This document shows positions 35,722 to 48,600 of a stretch of DNA of 64,000 bases, one piece after another (position 1 is the stretch's first letter; each line of letters begins with the position of its first letter). Origin of the DNA: Plasmodium relictum. Lineage: Eukaryota > Apicomplexa > Aconoidasida > Haemosporida > Plasmodiidae. The stretch covers positions 1,674,001 through 1,738,000 of the forward strand of contig NC_041691.1 in assembly GCF_900005765.1 (NCBI RefSeq), in the 5' to 3' direction. A program made the position numbers and the translations under genes. The notes beneath the pieces are model-generated. The model did not search any database. It saw only the letters and a list, made by a program, of their open reading frames with translations, and was not told the origin of the DNA.

Positions 35722-36422
35722 ATGAAAAGATATATTAATAATAACAAATTATATAATTCAAAAAAAGTTAAAGTAGAATGTGAATATGAGAGTGAATTAA
35801 AAAAAGAATGTATTTCAAATATTTTTGATTTTAATAAGGTTTCAAGAAGGGGAGATAATATAGAAGAAAATAATTTGGAAAAGTTCAATATATTTAATTT
35901 AGAAGAAAATAGCAAAAGAAGAAAAATTGATATTATGAATATATTTGATGAATTAAAAAATAATGCACAAATAAATGATGATTTGATTCAAAATGTAAAC
36001 AAAAATATAGTTAGGAACAAAGATGAGTTGGTTACTAAATGCATGAATAATAGTATAAATAACCTAACTAAAGACAAAAACAGTGATTCTAATGAAAAAT
36101 TAAATAAAGACATAATAATTCAGAAAACAGAAAATTCTAAAACAAAAAGTATTGATCAAAATAAATATTATGAAAAAATAAATAATTTATTAAAAGAAAT
36201 ACATCTAAGTAAAATTGCTAGAAGAAGTAACAAACATTCTAAATATTTGGTGTAAGTATAAGAATAAATATAAATGATTTAGTATAATAAAATTTCAAAT
36301 TAAAATTTTCTCTTTTTTTACACCTAAAAAGAAAAAAAAATATGAAGATGCATAAGAATATTATAAAAAAATTGGATTTAAAAGAACTTTTAAAGAGAAT
36401 TTTTTTTAATATTCTATTTTAA
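35722..36422 (+). CDS. Two-exon Asn/Lys-rich protein of unknown function
   Basis: The ATG at 35722 opens a frame that would stop at 36255, but a strong donor (GTAAGTATAAG) lies just inside it at 36252. Joining exon 35722..36251 to exon 36332..36422 (acceptor CCTAAAAAG) keeps the frame: ...HSKYLVKKNMKMHKNIIKKLDLKELLKRI... The product is 206 residues, basic and low in complexity. The N-terminal part holds YNSKKVKVECEYESELKKE and repeated NIFD/NIFN phrases (SNIFDFN, FNIFNLEE, MNIFDELKN). These three short Ile-Phe-Asp/Asn motifs may be docking peptides, which is speculation. No family is recognised. Confidence 0.6.
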
Positions 36423-36957
36423 AGCTTTGGAAGAAAAAAAAAAAAAGAAATGTTATAATTACATTTTTTTGTTATTCTTAATATTTTTGACTTTCTTTTT
36501 TTTTTCATTTTTATTCACATTAAGAATTTGAGATATAAAATTTTTTTTTATATATTTTCATCTGTATACAAACACTTATTCATAAGAAGCATAATTAACT
36601 TAATTTTTTTTTTATTAATTAATACATTATTTAGAATACTTTAAAATTTTCATATATTTTTTTTTTTCTAAGATACTATATTATACTACAAAATGACTAA
36701 TAGATTTAGCATCTTTAAGTTTAAAAAAAAATTTTTTTTTTCTGTAATTTTACATGTAAAAAAAAATGTGTTATATTAAAAAATGAGTAAAAAAAAAAAA
36801 TAAAATAAAATAATGATAAATATTAAGAAATCATAATGGTATTTCTACATATTTAAAAAAAAAAAAAAATACAAGAATATTTAAAAAAAAATTTTTAAAA
36901 TGAAAAAAGAGAGATACAAAACACATGCTATATTCATTGTAATTTTTTAATAAAAAA
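36423..36957. other. Gap between convergent genes
   Basis: 3' flanks of the two-exon gene (plus) and PRP38B (minus). Poly-A and poly-T runs only. Confidence 0.45.
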
Positions 36958-39407
36958 TTATCCTAATTTCATAATATCCATTTCTTCTAAATCTTCAGTG
37001 TTCATTTTTTTTTTCATATCATTTTCCTCTTTATTATATTTTTGCATTAATTCTTTTAGTTTTGAATTTTCTGCAATTGTATTTTCATTATTTTTTGCAT
37101 CTTTTTGTATAATTTGTACTGTTCTATTTATTCTTCTGGGAGATAATGATCTGGATTTTTTTCTAGTTGATATATTTTCCACTTTTAGTGATAGAGACGA
37201 TTTATATGAAGTAGGTCTTCTTGCATAATCTTTTCCGGTTGCAAGTGCTTTTTGACTTTCCATTTTTCTAAATTTGTTAATTAATTCATCTTCTGTATTT
37301 TCGTATTTTTCTTTCTTATGTTTTCTTTTCATTGAATTAGATTTGGATGTAGATCTATCTCTTCTTTTATGTGACTTTTCATGTGATCTCTTATTATGTT
37401 TATTAATTGATCTATCACGATGTGAAGCATGTAATATATTATGAGAAGAATATTTTTCTTCTTCATTTGCCCTTTTTCTTCTTCTTCCTCTACTTCTACT
37501 TCTATCTCTACTACTTCTTCTTCTACTTCTGCTCCTACTTCTATCCCCTCTACTACTTCTTCTTCTACTCCTACTTCTTCTCCTTCTTCTTCTACTTCCG
37601 CTTCTACTAACTCTTCTTCTATTTCTACTTCTGCTTCTTTCAGTACTATTGTTTTTGTCTATATCTTTCTCTTTTTTAGAATCTTTAATATCCAATTTAA
37701 CATAACCTATATTAACCAATTTTTCATTTCCATCAATTTTTCTTATTCTCACGAAAATTTTATCTTTTCCATGATTTACTATGCCCCCTATTTCTCCTTT
37801 TTCCCATTCACCACTTAAAATAATTGGTAAAAAAAAAAAAAAAAAGTAATAAAATAAAATAAATTTTAATTATATTTTAATTTTTGCATTTATTACTTTA
37901 CATAAGCTATAGCAGGTTCTCCTTTTACGAATTTTGATATTTTTTCTTTATTCTTTTTTAATCGTCTTCTATGATCATTTATAAGCATTAAACGAGCTCC
38001 ATATATATTTTTAATTTTTATAGGTAATCTTGGTAATACTGTAAAAAATAAAAATATTAAAAAATGAGCAATCTCTAATGAAATCAATAAAAAGCATAAC
38101 TGGAAAAAATAATATTATATCTTATAAACATTAAAATATAGCAAATTTAATAGATTAAATCAACCTGTATTAAAATATTTATCATCAGACAACAAGCTTT
38201 GAACATATTCTCCTATTGTTGATTTTTTTCTTTTATCTGAGGAGATTGTAAATTCTTCTTCATCTAATAAATACGATTCAAACCATTGCCATAACTATTA
38301 AAAAAAAAAAAAAAAATTAAATATATAAAATATAATAAGAATAAAAATTGAAATGGGAGAAAAAATAAACTAAAAATTATTTTAATGAATTCAATGAAAA
38401 AAATGTTTTTTTTTCCTTATATTTACATTAGCAGGTGAATGGGCATATCTTAAGTATAAAAAACCACACGCTCTTATATAGCAGGAATCTTTATGATCTA
38501 TTAATCCTTTGAGCTTTTAAAAAAAAGAAAAAAATAATAATAAATACATAATAATGATAAGAAAAAAAATGATAGATTAAAAAATTAGGGAATATAATAA
38601 AAAAAAATTTTTTTTTTGATATAATAAAAATTTTACTTGTTTTTCTGATAAATGCATTGTAAAAAGCTTATAAAGGCAGCAAAAAAGAGTTGAAGGAGCT
38701 CGAGTACTGCCTATACAATATGGTTCAACGTGATCAGCATATGCATGGATTTCGTCTACTACTTCTTTATATGTTTTAAGTATACTTAAAGATTTAAAAT
38801 ACTCTGATGATAAAATATTATTTCTTAATAATGTATTAACGTTGTAAGTTGTTGTATTAGTCATTTCTAAACAATTTTTTTTTTCTTCATTATTATGATT
38901 TACTGTTGATGGATAAGAACTATTTGATGCTATGTTTCCACTCATTTTATATGTGTTACAAAGTTTACAGTTGGGATCTGAATTATTAAAATGATACTTA
39001 TGATTTTCTTCGGCTTTATTAGAAAATTCATTTAATGAATTATTAATCGTATTCATTGTATTATCCATATGATTAACTGTGTTGCTTATTGTATGTACTG
39101 AATTATTCATATGATAGTAAGATGGATCATAATAATTATAATTTATCATATAATTTCCTGAAGAGTCATAAAGAATATTATTCTTGTTATTCAAGTTATA
39201 AGAACAATTATAATTATAATAGTCTTCATTATTTTTATACTCAAAATTTTTTTCGTTAGTCATATTATATGTTCTCCTGTTATTTATACCTTCTAGATTA
39301 TTATAATAATAATAATCATACATCTGCTTATTTATATCATTTTGATCTACCTGATTTGCTTGTGTTAGATATAAAGGATATTCTATATTATTAAAATTTC
39401 CATCCAT
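36958..39407 (-). CDS. PRPF38B: Pre-mRNA-splicing factor 38B (PRP38 domain plus RS tail)
   Basis: Spliceosome component that helps activate the tri-snRNP. Five exons: 38637..39407, 38427..38513, 38165..38294, 37897..38038 and 36958..37813, with consistent phases, giving 661 residues. Residues 1 to about 185 are a Tyr/Asn-rich extension. The PRP38 domain follows: NVNTLLRNNILSSEYFKSL, EPYCIGSTRAPSTLFCCLYK, then across the junctions LKGLIDHKDSCYIRACGFLY, LWQWFESYLLDEEEF and TVLPRLPIKIKN. The next segment reads AIAYVNGEWEKGEIGGIVNH, and the exon 4 donor must be AA|GTAATAAAT to avoid a stop. The C-terminal part is an Arg/Ser-rich tail (SRSRNRRRVSRSGSRRRRRR and more), typical of splicing factors, and the C-terminus carries Glu/Lys/Met-rich helices. 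Divergent from the SNARE gene. Confidence 0.93.
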
Positions 39408-40668
39408 TTTTTAACTGAAATAAAAAAAAAATGCACATTTAAAAAAAAGAAAAAAAATTAGCTTTATTTGTTAATATAAATATAAATTACATTTAATAAA
39501 TATTAAAATAATATTTATCAAATAACATTTTCCTAATTAATATAGATATATATAACTCATTTTTTTTTTATTTTCTTGAATTAAAAAAAAAAAAAATTAC
39601 ATAGTTGAATATTATAATGCTCCTATAAAAAAAAATATATATATATATATACTTTTTTGTTTATTATATTTAAATGAAATTTATTCATAAGAAAAAAGAT
39701 TAAATTTTTGAATAAAAAAAAAAAATAAAACTCATAATAATATAAAAATGTAATATATAATCCTATTATTTAATTTTTATATACTTAGAAAAATAATCAT
39801 ATACACATTTTTGTTAAAGAAAAAGTAACACTAATAAAATAAGAAACATACTTCTTGTTATAATCATTTTTTTTAAAGTTTAGAGTAAAAAAAAAAAAAA
39901 TAAATATAAGATATTTTTTTATTTAAAAGAGAACATTCCATCATGAAGTTTTATTTTCAAGTTTTCCAAACATAATCATTATGGATTATTTTGAAAAGAT
40001 GAAAAAATTTCTTAATTTATCATTTTCTAAAATGAAATTTGGATGCCAATTAAAAGATAAGAACTTTATTTTTTAATTTTATATAATGTTTCTATTTATG
40101 ATATTCATAAAAACTTTTAATTATCATAAATCTCTATAAACTTAAAATACGAAAACTTTTAATTATTTAAAATTTTACAAGTGTATAAAAAAAAAAAAAA
40201 AAAAAAAATTAATTTTTTAGTTATTTAATAAATGTATAAAAATTTATATTTATTACATAATTTAATTTTTTTTTTTTTATTTTGTACAGAGGATCTACAT
40301 GTATAAATTAAAAGTTTTTTTTTTTCATTTAGCTCTTTTTTAATGTAATTATATTTATTGTGCTTTTTTTTTTTTTTTTTTTATTATTTTTTCTAATTTT
40401 ATTTTGCTTCATTTTTCTTCCTTTAATTTTATTTTACATAACTTTTAGCTTTTTCTTTTTAAATCTTTTCTATAATTTTATTTAGCTTTTTCATCACTAT
40501 GTTTATATATAAACGAGGGGATTAATTTTTTTTTTTTTTTTTTTTGGGAACTTGAATGTAAAATTATTTTTCCAAAATCATATATATATGATAAATATGT
40601 TATAATTTTTTTATGAGGACGGATTTTACTTTTTTTTATATTAAAAAAAAATTGCATTGTTTAGAATA
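39408..40668. other. Divergent promoter region, PRP38B and SNARE genes
   Basis: Poly-A/T rich, with (TA)n at about 39635..39650 and long T runs at 40368..40382 and 40528..40545. A single patch at about 40511..40518 (ACGAGGGG) is G-rich. No frame or RNA is evident. Confidence 0.4.
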
Positions 40669-41248
40669 ATGACTAAGAAAATAAAAGATGACAATGGAAG
40701 AAGTGATAAAACAGATTTAGAAGTTATAAAGAATAAATTAGAAGAATTAAAAAATAAAACAGAGGCTCCAGATGTAAAATTAGAGGTTGTAAAAAAAAAT
40801 GTCGATCCTTTTAATGATTTAAAGCTACATATTTTAAATATATTGGATGAAACTAGAAAGTGTATAAGAGAAAAAGAAAATATTCAAAAATTTCATGGAA
40901 ATAATATAGAAGTTATAAAGAGAGGAAATATAATATATAATAATATGAAAAATGTAGACACATATTTTATAAAGTTAGAAGAAATTTTGAATAAACAATT
41001 AAAACAAAAACACTTTATTAATAAAGAAGAATTACATGATAAAAATGAAACTTTCGATTTATTAAAAAAACAAATTTATGATTGTAAAAAATTGAGTAAT
41101 TATAATGAAATTAAATATACTTCTGTAATGAGTTTCAGTGAACTTAAAAATAAGTCAAAATTAGAAAGTTAGTTAAAAATCTTATTTTTTCTTCTTTTTT
41201 TCATATAATAACATTATTCATTTATCCATTTTATGCATAAATTAAGTT

Positions 41249-41314
<66 letters not shown>

Positions 41315-41686
41315 CTTATAGGAAAAGAAATGAGCAATATTGCTCATGATGAGGATGATTTAATTATAATAAATAGATGGAAAGAAAGAGATAAACAATT
41401 TAATGAAGAGATTTTACAAATAGGTGAAGTAATCGATAAAATAGGAGATAATGCTGTTATTATTACTCAAAAAGCAGAACAACAAAATGAAATAATTTTA
41501 AATTTACAAAATCAGACCGATAAAGCACATGATAATGTTAAGGAAGCTAATATAGAAATTAAAAAGGCGATGATAAAACAAACACAAGCAACATGGTGTT
41601 GTAGAATTTCTCTTATTGTTACTTTACTTATATTGATAGTACTAACTTTATCTATTATATCAAATAAATTTATAAAAAATTTATAA
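40669..41686 (+). CDS. SNARE protein, probably Qc type (syntaxin-8/SYP7-like)
   Basis: Membrane fusion protein of the secretory or endosomal pathway, 287 residues, from exons 40669..41167 and 41322..41686. The donor GTTAGT splits an Arg codon (A|GA). I start at the ATG 40669. An N-terminal helical region (about 1-140, with a DLKLHILNILDETRK helix) precedes the SNARE motif at about 189-249 (KQFNEEILQIGEVIDKIGD, AEQQNEIILNLQNQTDKAHD). The QNEII phrase puts a glutamine (about Q221) at the zero layer and resembles Qc proteins such as syntaxin 8. A membrane anchor (RISLIVTLLILIVLTLSII) spans about 261-279, just after a Trp-Cys-Cys (258-260) that could be palmitoylated. Only eight residues follow. 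The intron contains a long TA repeat. Confidence 0.88.
41252..41311. repeat. (TA)30 microsatellite in SNARE intron
   Basis: About 60 bases of uninterrupted TA inside the SNARE gene's intron, ending 10 bases before the acceptor AG. It leaves a short polypyrimidine stretch (TTTTCTTATAG). Length changes here would alter the branch-to-acceptor spacing. Confidence 0.9.
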
Positions 41687-42822
41687 AAATATAGTTTATA
41701 AAATGACATAATAAATTGAAACACCTTACAAAATCAAAATATATAGCCTATAAATTCAATCATAATTTATTATATGAAATAAAATAATAATAAATTCTTC
41801 AAATTTAATAAAAAATTTGGGTAATTTTTTAATAAAATAATATTTAATTAATAAATTTATATTTTTAAATTAATTAAAACTATATTCAGTTTTATATATA
41901 AAATAATAATTAACCAAAAAGAAACTTTTAAAGAAATTAATAGAATAAAAATATATAAAAATGCCTTGTAAATGTAGAATACATAAATTTTGTTTATATT
42001 CTCTGATTTTTTTTTTTTTTTTTAGTTTATTTTTTAAAAAAAAAATTAGTTATTTGTTATTTTATTTTATTAAGAATATTTTTTTATATATGTAACATTT
42101 CCTTTAATATTGATATTGCCTTTATTTTATTTTATTTTTTTTTTTATTTTAAATTTAAAAATCATATGTTCTCTTTTTTATTTTTTTTTTGTTCATTTGA
42201 AATTTTATAGCTTTTATGATGTATTGTTTATGTGTATAAATTATTTAATTTTTATTATAAAACTTGCTCAAGTTAATATATTGGAGAATAAAAATTGCAT
42301 AAAATATATTTTTCCTTAGAAATCATTTATATTAAAAATGAAAATTATTTTTAAATTTATAAAGAAAAAAAAAAAAGTGAATAACTAAAAATTATCCAGA
42401 AAAACAATATTTAAATATTAACTATACATAAAAATATATAGAATTTTAAAAATTTAAATATAACACAATATCAAAAAAAAAAAAATTAAAATATAGAAAA
42501 GTTTAAAAAAAAAAAAATTATAATTAAAAAAAAAAGAAATTAATGCGTTTTTCTCATGTAAATATTAGAATATTAAATATTTTGCATTATTTTATTATAA
42601 ATAACAAAAGTGTGAATATATATATTGTTTACAAAATTTTTATTTTTTTAATTTTACTTTTAATTATATCTAATTCCATTATAAATTTTATTTAAAATAT
42701 AAAAAATGAAAAATCACGTAATTATGATACATAAAACATTTTATAATGAAGTGTAATTATTCACAACAAATACACTTTTTTTTCCTAATGAATACTTAAG
42801 AAATATACATATATTTCTTATT
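41687..42822. other. Gap between convergent SNARE and fibrillarin genes
   Basis: 3' flanks of both genes. Poly-A/T runs, for example around 42011..42024 and 42475..42485. The short Phe-rich frames are T-run artefacts. No RNA is recognised. Confidence 0.45.
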
Positions 42823-44106
42823 TTATCTGTATAGGCCTAAAACAATAGCATGATTACGATGAAAGGGTTCTAATGTTAATTTTTCCTTAGGTTTGCAATT
42901 TTCTTTTTTTAACTTTTCCATTTCAGATGCAAAAACAACTTCTGGCTTAGCAGTAGAATCAACACAATTAGCTTTAATAGAAATAATAAACCATCCCCCA
43001 GTTTTTAAAAACATATGTGCATTTAAAGCAACAATACGAGCTTGATCCGGCTGAGCGACATCAGCAAAAACAACATCAACCATATCAACTAACATTCTAT
43101 ATTTAGTCGGTTGTCTAGCATCTTCAACAATTGGAACAATATTTGATCTTTTTTTTGACATGTTTGTTAAGTCTCTGCCTGATCTATGAGAAAATTCAAC
43201 AGCATAAACAACTCCTTCTTCTCCTATCATATCAGACACATGAGAAACTGAAGTTCCATTAGCTGCACCTAAATATAAGACTTTACTTCCTGGTTTTATT
43301 GGCATGTTACCTACTCCACCCATTAAACAAGCTCCTAATTTAGAACGAAATGGATTCCAGACTCGATATTCGATTTTCTCATTTTCATCCATTACTTCAT
43401 ATCTTTTTTCCCCATATACACTCTCTCCAGGTACTAAATTTTTGGTAACTAATATATCCGATTTTCCTTTTAATAAATACACACCTGGGAATCTGTGAGG
43501 TACTACTATTACTTTACTCGATTTATTATCTTTTTTAAAACTTCTATTTCCTCCACCACCTCTTCCTCCACCGCCTCTTCCTCCTCCACCTCTTCCTCCT
43601 CCACCTCTACCTCCTCCACCTCTACCTCCCCCACCTCTACCTCCTCCACCTCTACCTCCCCCACCTCTTCCTCCTCCACCTCTTCCTCCATTTGATCCTT
43701 TCCATGTGCTACCTTTAAGTACCGAGTTATTATTTCCCCTTCTGAAATCATTTGATCCCTTTTTAAAATTCCCTGAACCCCCTCTAAATGTGTCTAAAAA
43801 AGGAAATTTAAATACATATGTAGATGTATAGATATATATAATTATGTTAAACTACAATGAAAACATCAAAGTTTCATAAAAGCGCATAAGTATAGTAATT
43901 ACGTAGAAATTGAAACACATAATAAAATGATATATAAGCAGCAAAATAATAAGATAGTACAAAACAAAAAAAAAGAAAAAAAAATGACGAAATAGAATAA
44001 TTGTAAAAATTATATAACATTTAAAAAATCAAAACTAAACAGTGTAATGAAATGTATATTCAAAGTATATTTTTGGTTATTTTTTTTTGTTAATTGTACC
44101 TGTCAT
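42823..44106 (-). CDS. NOP1: Fibrillarin, rRNA 2'-O-methyltransferase
   Basis: Catalytic subunit of box C/D snoRNPs in the nucleolus. Exon 1 (44100..44106) is only 7 bases: ATG ACA G. The intron is 43794..44099 and exon 2 is 42823..43793, giving [18 protein letters not shown]... and 325 residues in all. After a Gly-Asn leader comes a Gly/Arg-rich GAR domain (about 36-90). The conserved core begins at [17 protein letters not shown]. The SAM-binding motif is [13 protein letters not shown] at about 174-186. Later signatures include [26 protein letters not shown] and [13 protein letters not shown]. This is the enzyme that the snoRNA in the S8e intron would direct. The GAR domain DNA is an almost perfect GGA/GGT/AGA array, and another frame of the same strand reads through it as Glu/Val repeats, which is an artefact. 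Confidence 0.96.
43545..43690 (-). repeat. GAR-domain trinucleotide repeat in fibrillarin
   Basis: Tandem GGAGGTAGAGGTGGA-like units encode Arg-Gly-Gly repeats. It is by far the most G+C-rich segment of the window and is open in more than one frame. Expected for the RNA-binding, arginine-methylated GAR domain. Confidence 0.85.
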
Positions 44107-44490
44107 TTTATTTTAATCTCAAATATATATAAAATAAATTTATATAGAAGTTTACAACTTAAAATAAGCTATATATCATCTCAGTTTTTGATTAATATAT
44201 AACTTTTTCTATGTAAGGAATAATTATTTTTATATATATTTTATAATGATTGAAGAAAAAAAAAAATCTGAAATTTTTATATTTTACTTTTTATTTTTTT
44301 ATAATATATTCTGGATTTTTTTTTTTTTTTTTTATATTTTTCTAACAAAAAATATATATGTTTATTTTTTCAATTATAACATTCTATATTCATTATTTTT
44401 TCTTTTTTTTTTGTATTTTTTTAAAATATAAATTTTTTTTTCTTTATTATTTATTTATTTTTTTTTTTTTTAATAAATCTTATTTTCTGG

Positions 44491-44527
<37 letters not shown>

Positions 44528-44537
44528 TTTTTTTTTT

Positions 44538-44571
<34 letters not shown>

Positions 44572-45603
44572 TGGCATATTAAAATATATAGTACAAAAAC
44601 TTACGACTCTTTTTTTTTGTAAAAAATATATTTTATTACCAACTAAAGTATTTAACTTTTGTTTTTTATAATATATTTTATTTATTATTTTTTTTTTAAG
44701 AGTTATATTTATATATTTTAAATATAACTATTTTTAATTTTTTTTTTAAATTTTAATTTTAATGAGTTTTAAGAATGCTTAAAAAAATTTAATTAGAAAG
44801 AAAATATTGTTTTAGCAAATATGTAAAAAATATAACATCCAATTGATGAAGGAAACCAAAATAAATGTTATTAAAAAAGAAATATGTATAGTAATTATCA
44901 TTAAATAAATAAGTTAAAGAATTTGTAATCAAAAAAAAAACTATATATAAATAATTTATTAGGAATTTTATGTAATAGAAAAAAGATAAAAAAAAAGAAA
45001 ACGTTTAGATTATAATATCCATATTAAAAAATAAAAAGATGAATTTAATTATTTTTGTAAAATATTTATAGAAAAAATCTTCATTGCTTAAACACATTTA
45101 ATATGTTTTTTCTTCAATGAGATATTGTATTTTATCAATTATATATATTTTTTCTCATAATTTATAATTCTTAATAAGAAAAAAAGAAAAAAAAGAAAAA
45201 GCATTAATTGGAATTTTATATAAAATCTTAAAAAAGTATCAAATTTTTGTTCTTTTTTTCTTTTTATATGTCTAGGATTTTTTTATAAATTAAGAAATTC
45301 GAAAAATATGATTAATATAGACATATATATATATATATTTATTTATTATTTTTTTTTTTTTTTTTCACTAAACGTAATAGTATATCAAAATGAAAGAAGA
45401 AAAAAAATTCAGGACATAAATTGAGATACTAATAAAAATAAAATTATTTTATTATGGATGAAAATGAATAAGTAAATGTGAATAAATGAATTTAAAAGAA
45501 TAAATTAATATCTTTGAATAAATAAATATTACCTAACATATTCTTCTAGTAACAAAATTCTAACATATATAAAAAAATATATTTGATATAGTGAAAGCTT
45601 TTA
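44107..45603. other. Upstream region of fibrillarin and 3' flank of CCp3
   Basis: Includes the fibrillarin leader and promoter and the CCp3 3'UTR. Dominated by T runs (see the homopolymer entry) and a (TA)n tract at about 45322..45340. A box-C-like TTGATGA occurs at 44853..44859 but has no box D partner. No gene is visible. Confidence 0.45.
44493..44568. repeat. Three adjacent poly-T tracts (30, 13 and 29 bases)
   Basis: T runs at 44493..44522, 44525..44537 and 44540..44568 are separated only by AA. They lie about 390 bases upstream of the fibrillarin ATG, and read as poly-A on the transcribed strand. This would be a rigid, nucleosome-disfavouring poly(dA:dT) block. Tracts this long are also prone to sequencing error. 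Confidence 0.85.
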
Positions 45604-48600
45604 TTATTCAGTGTGCCTTTTAAAAGTTAAAGAACGACTATGATTTGTAGAATCATATGATTCAATATTGTTTTGTTTCGATCCTTTAAATTCTTCTTGT
45701 TTAGGTCCCACAATTATTTCAACTTGACCTCCTTGATTTGATAAAACACCTGAATGTATAGCTGCTTTACAAACAGAAGATAAGGGACTATATATATTTG
45801 ATCCAAAAATTTTATTGTTTATTTTATCACAATTTGATGGACAAGAAATAGTTATTTTTTCGCCAACAGATAAATTTGATGTAAATTGTCCATCTGTAGA
45901 ACATGTAATAATAATATCTTCATTTTCTAAGAAAACAGAGAAAGATCTCAATTGGGATTGTTTTTCCGTTCTACTAACTATTCCAAAATGCCCTCTAGAC
46001 GCTTTATATTCTAATAATCCTTCAACAACTCTAAGAATGAAGCTACCTTTGTTCATATTATTTTTATTAGGTATATATATTCCTGCATGTATAGCAGCTT
46101 TACATATTGATGAATCAGGAGTGTAGAAATTATTACTTCCTTTTACTAAAAATTTGGATTTAGTGCAATCTTCTAAACAGTTTACTAAAAATTGAGATCC
46201 TATTTTTCCATTAAATTGTTCAGAAAGTAAATCATCCTCACATTTTAAATTAATTTTTTCTGTATTTACTTGTAAGTCTTTATTTATAATACTTCTAGAT
46301 TTACAAGGTGTTATGCACTCTCTACCATCTATAGTTTTTCTTACTCCTTTTTTTTTTTTTTTTTTTATATTTTCTTCTGTATTTATGTTTACATACTCTA
46401 AGGATAAAACTGAATTTAAGGATTCTTTAATTTCTTCTTCAGTCAATACATATTTATATACCTCTACTAAATGAATATATCCTATAAAATAATCAGTTGT
46501 TGATTGATTGGATCTACCTATAATTAAATCTCCATTTAATGTGAAATCATATTTTGCTTTCTCGAATATAGCCCTTTTGCCATTAATATATAAGGCAATT
46601 ATTTTATTTGTTTTGTTAAATACAATTGCAATGTGATATGTTTCTCCAAATTTAGGTTTAAATCTACTTTTAATTAAGTGAGGATTACAATTATGCTCTA
46701 TTATTAATTCGTTTTCTTCATCAATTGAAACAGAAATTCCTTCACATAAGCTATGAGATAAAATGGTTCTCCACGTACCTTCTCCTCCATTTAAAGTAAA
46801 ATAAATAATAAATGAAAAATTGGAAAGACCCTTAATATATTTTTCATTTGGAAAATTACTACAGTCTATAAAATCATTATCTTTACCGTTAAAACCAAGA
46901 AAACCTGTTGGGGAAATCCATTGAAATATAGGTTGAATAGAACTAGCTAAATGTTTTTCATTTTTATCAAATATATTTTTGTAAGAAAAATCATTTTCTT
47001 TTTTCAAGATCTCATCTTCTACTTTTGGATTGCTTCTTCTTTCTTTATTCAAAAGAGAGGTGGTTGGTATACTAACACTAAAGCTTTTAGAGATACCACT
47101 AAATGTATGTGACTCTATATTATTTCTCTTTGTTCCTATAAAATTTTTATGTTTATGTGCAATGATTACAACAATGTCCTCTGAAACATTATTACTTAGT
47201 GCTCCTGCATGAATTGCTGCTTTACATATAGGAGAATCAAATGTGTATAAAAAGGTACCTTTTATTATTCCCATTTCTTCGTCACACTTTTCAGGGCAAT
47301 TAACTATAAATATATCCCCAACATCAGCACTACTTAGGTCTGCTTTTGATACTATTTTATCAAAGCATGTTAGTTCAATTTTTGGATGGAATTTTTTTTT
47401 TTCCAAGTTCATTAAATTTTTTTGTCCTGACAATCCTAATCCTGACGCATCTCCTTCTCCACTACATCCAATTATAATATCTTCATCATGAGAACAATAA
47501 ATATCTTCCTGTGTTTCATGAGGACAATTTTTTAAATATTTTTCATTTCCCTTGCATTTAAAATTAACAGCATTTATTTTTTCTGTATCATGGCCACATA
47601 AATTCTCTCCTGATATATTGGTACATAAATGATGAGAAAAACCATTTCCTTTCAACCCTGTATAACCAAGTTCTTGGCAAACAATTTTTTCTGATTCTTT
47701 TACCCATCCCTCAGAGCATACAGAGCCGAAAACTCCATTGTAATAAATTTGTAATCTTCCTACTCCATTATTAGATGGAGAACCATTTATATCAACAATT
47801 CTTATAGTTCCATCATTTATCAGTTCATTGCTTGAATAATGTAAGCACTGAATAATAACATCATCATGATGATCTACACAATGAGAGGCATCATCTCCGT
47901 TGCAATTAGATAGACTTTTTTCATTTCCAGAGCATACAATTCCTGCACCACTAAATGGATATCCATAACCAGCACAATAATTTTGTCCATTTATATTCCC
48001 ACAGTTTTCTTTTATATATATTCCATTAGGAAAACCTAAGTCCTTACATGCCCTTTTAGCTGTATCATCACTGAATGTAAAGTTTGGTCCTTTTTTACAC
48101 ACACTTCCCCACTTATTTTTTATACGTATTTCTAATCTACCTAAAGAAGACAATTTTCCAAAAGAATTAACAATTCTAACATCACTTTTTATATCATCTA
48201 TAGAATCTAGATGATAACTATAAAAAGAGAAATTTTTTTCATCTGCCTTAGTACTGAAATCCATAGCTTCTAATCCATTATATTTTTCATTAAGTGCATG
48301 ATAATATTTCAGTTCACTTCCAACAGTAACAATAAGTTCTCCTCCACTTGGAGTCAGTGATCCATCATGAATAGCAGATGCACAAATGGAAGTTGAAGAT
48401 GGATGAATTGAAGATCCCTCAATAGATGCAAATTCTGCGTTTTGACAATTTTGTGGGCATCTTACTTTAAATATTTGTACTTTGTTTGATAAGTTTTTTG
48501 GCAAGTTATTGGTATTTATTAAGTCATTGCCACGAACATGGCAATCTATATCTTTTGCTGTCCCTTCTACATTATCATTTTTTATGTTAACTTTTACGCT

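Noticed and set aside
43495-43695. Plus-strand Ser/Thr-rich frame
   Set aside because: Antisense of the same fibrillarin GAR-domain repeat.
43509-43751. Minus-strand Glu/Val-rich frame
   Set aside because: An alternative frame of the fibrillarin GAR-domain repeat. The Arg-Gly frame is the real one.
44246-44582. Phe/Ile/Tyr-rich frames on plus
   Set aside because: Produced by poly-T tracts. No coding-like composition.
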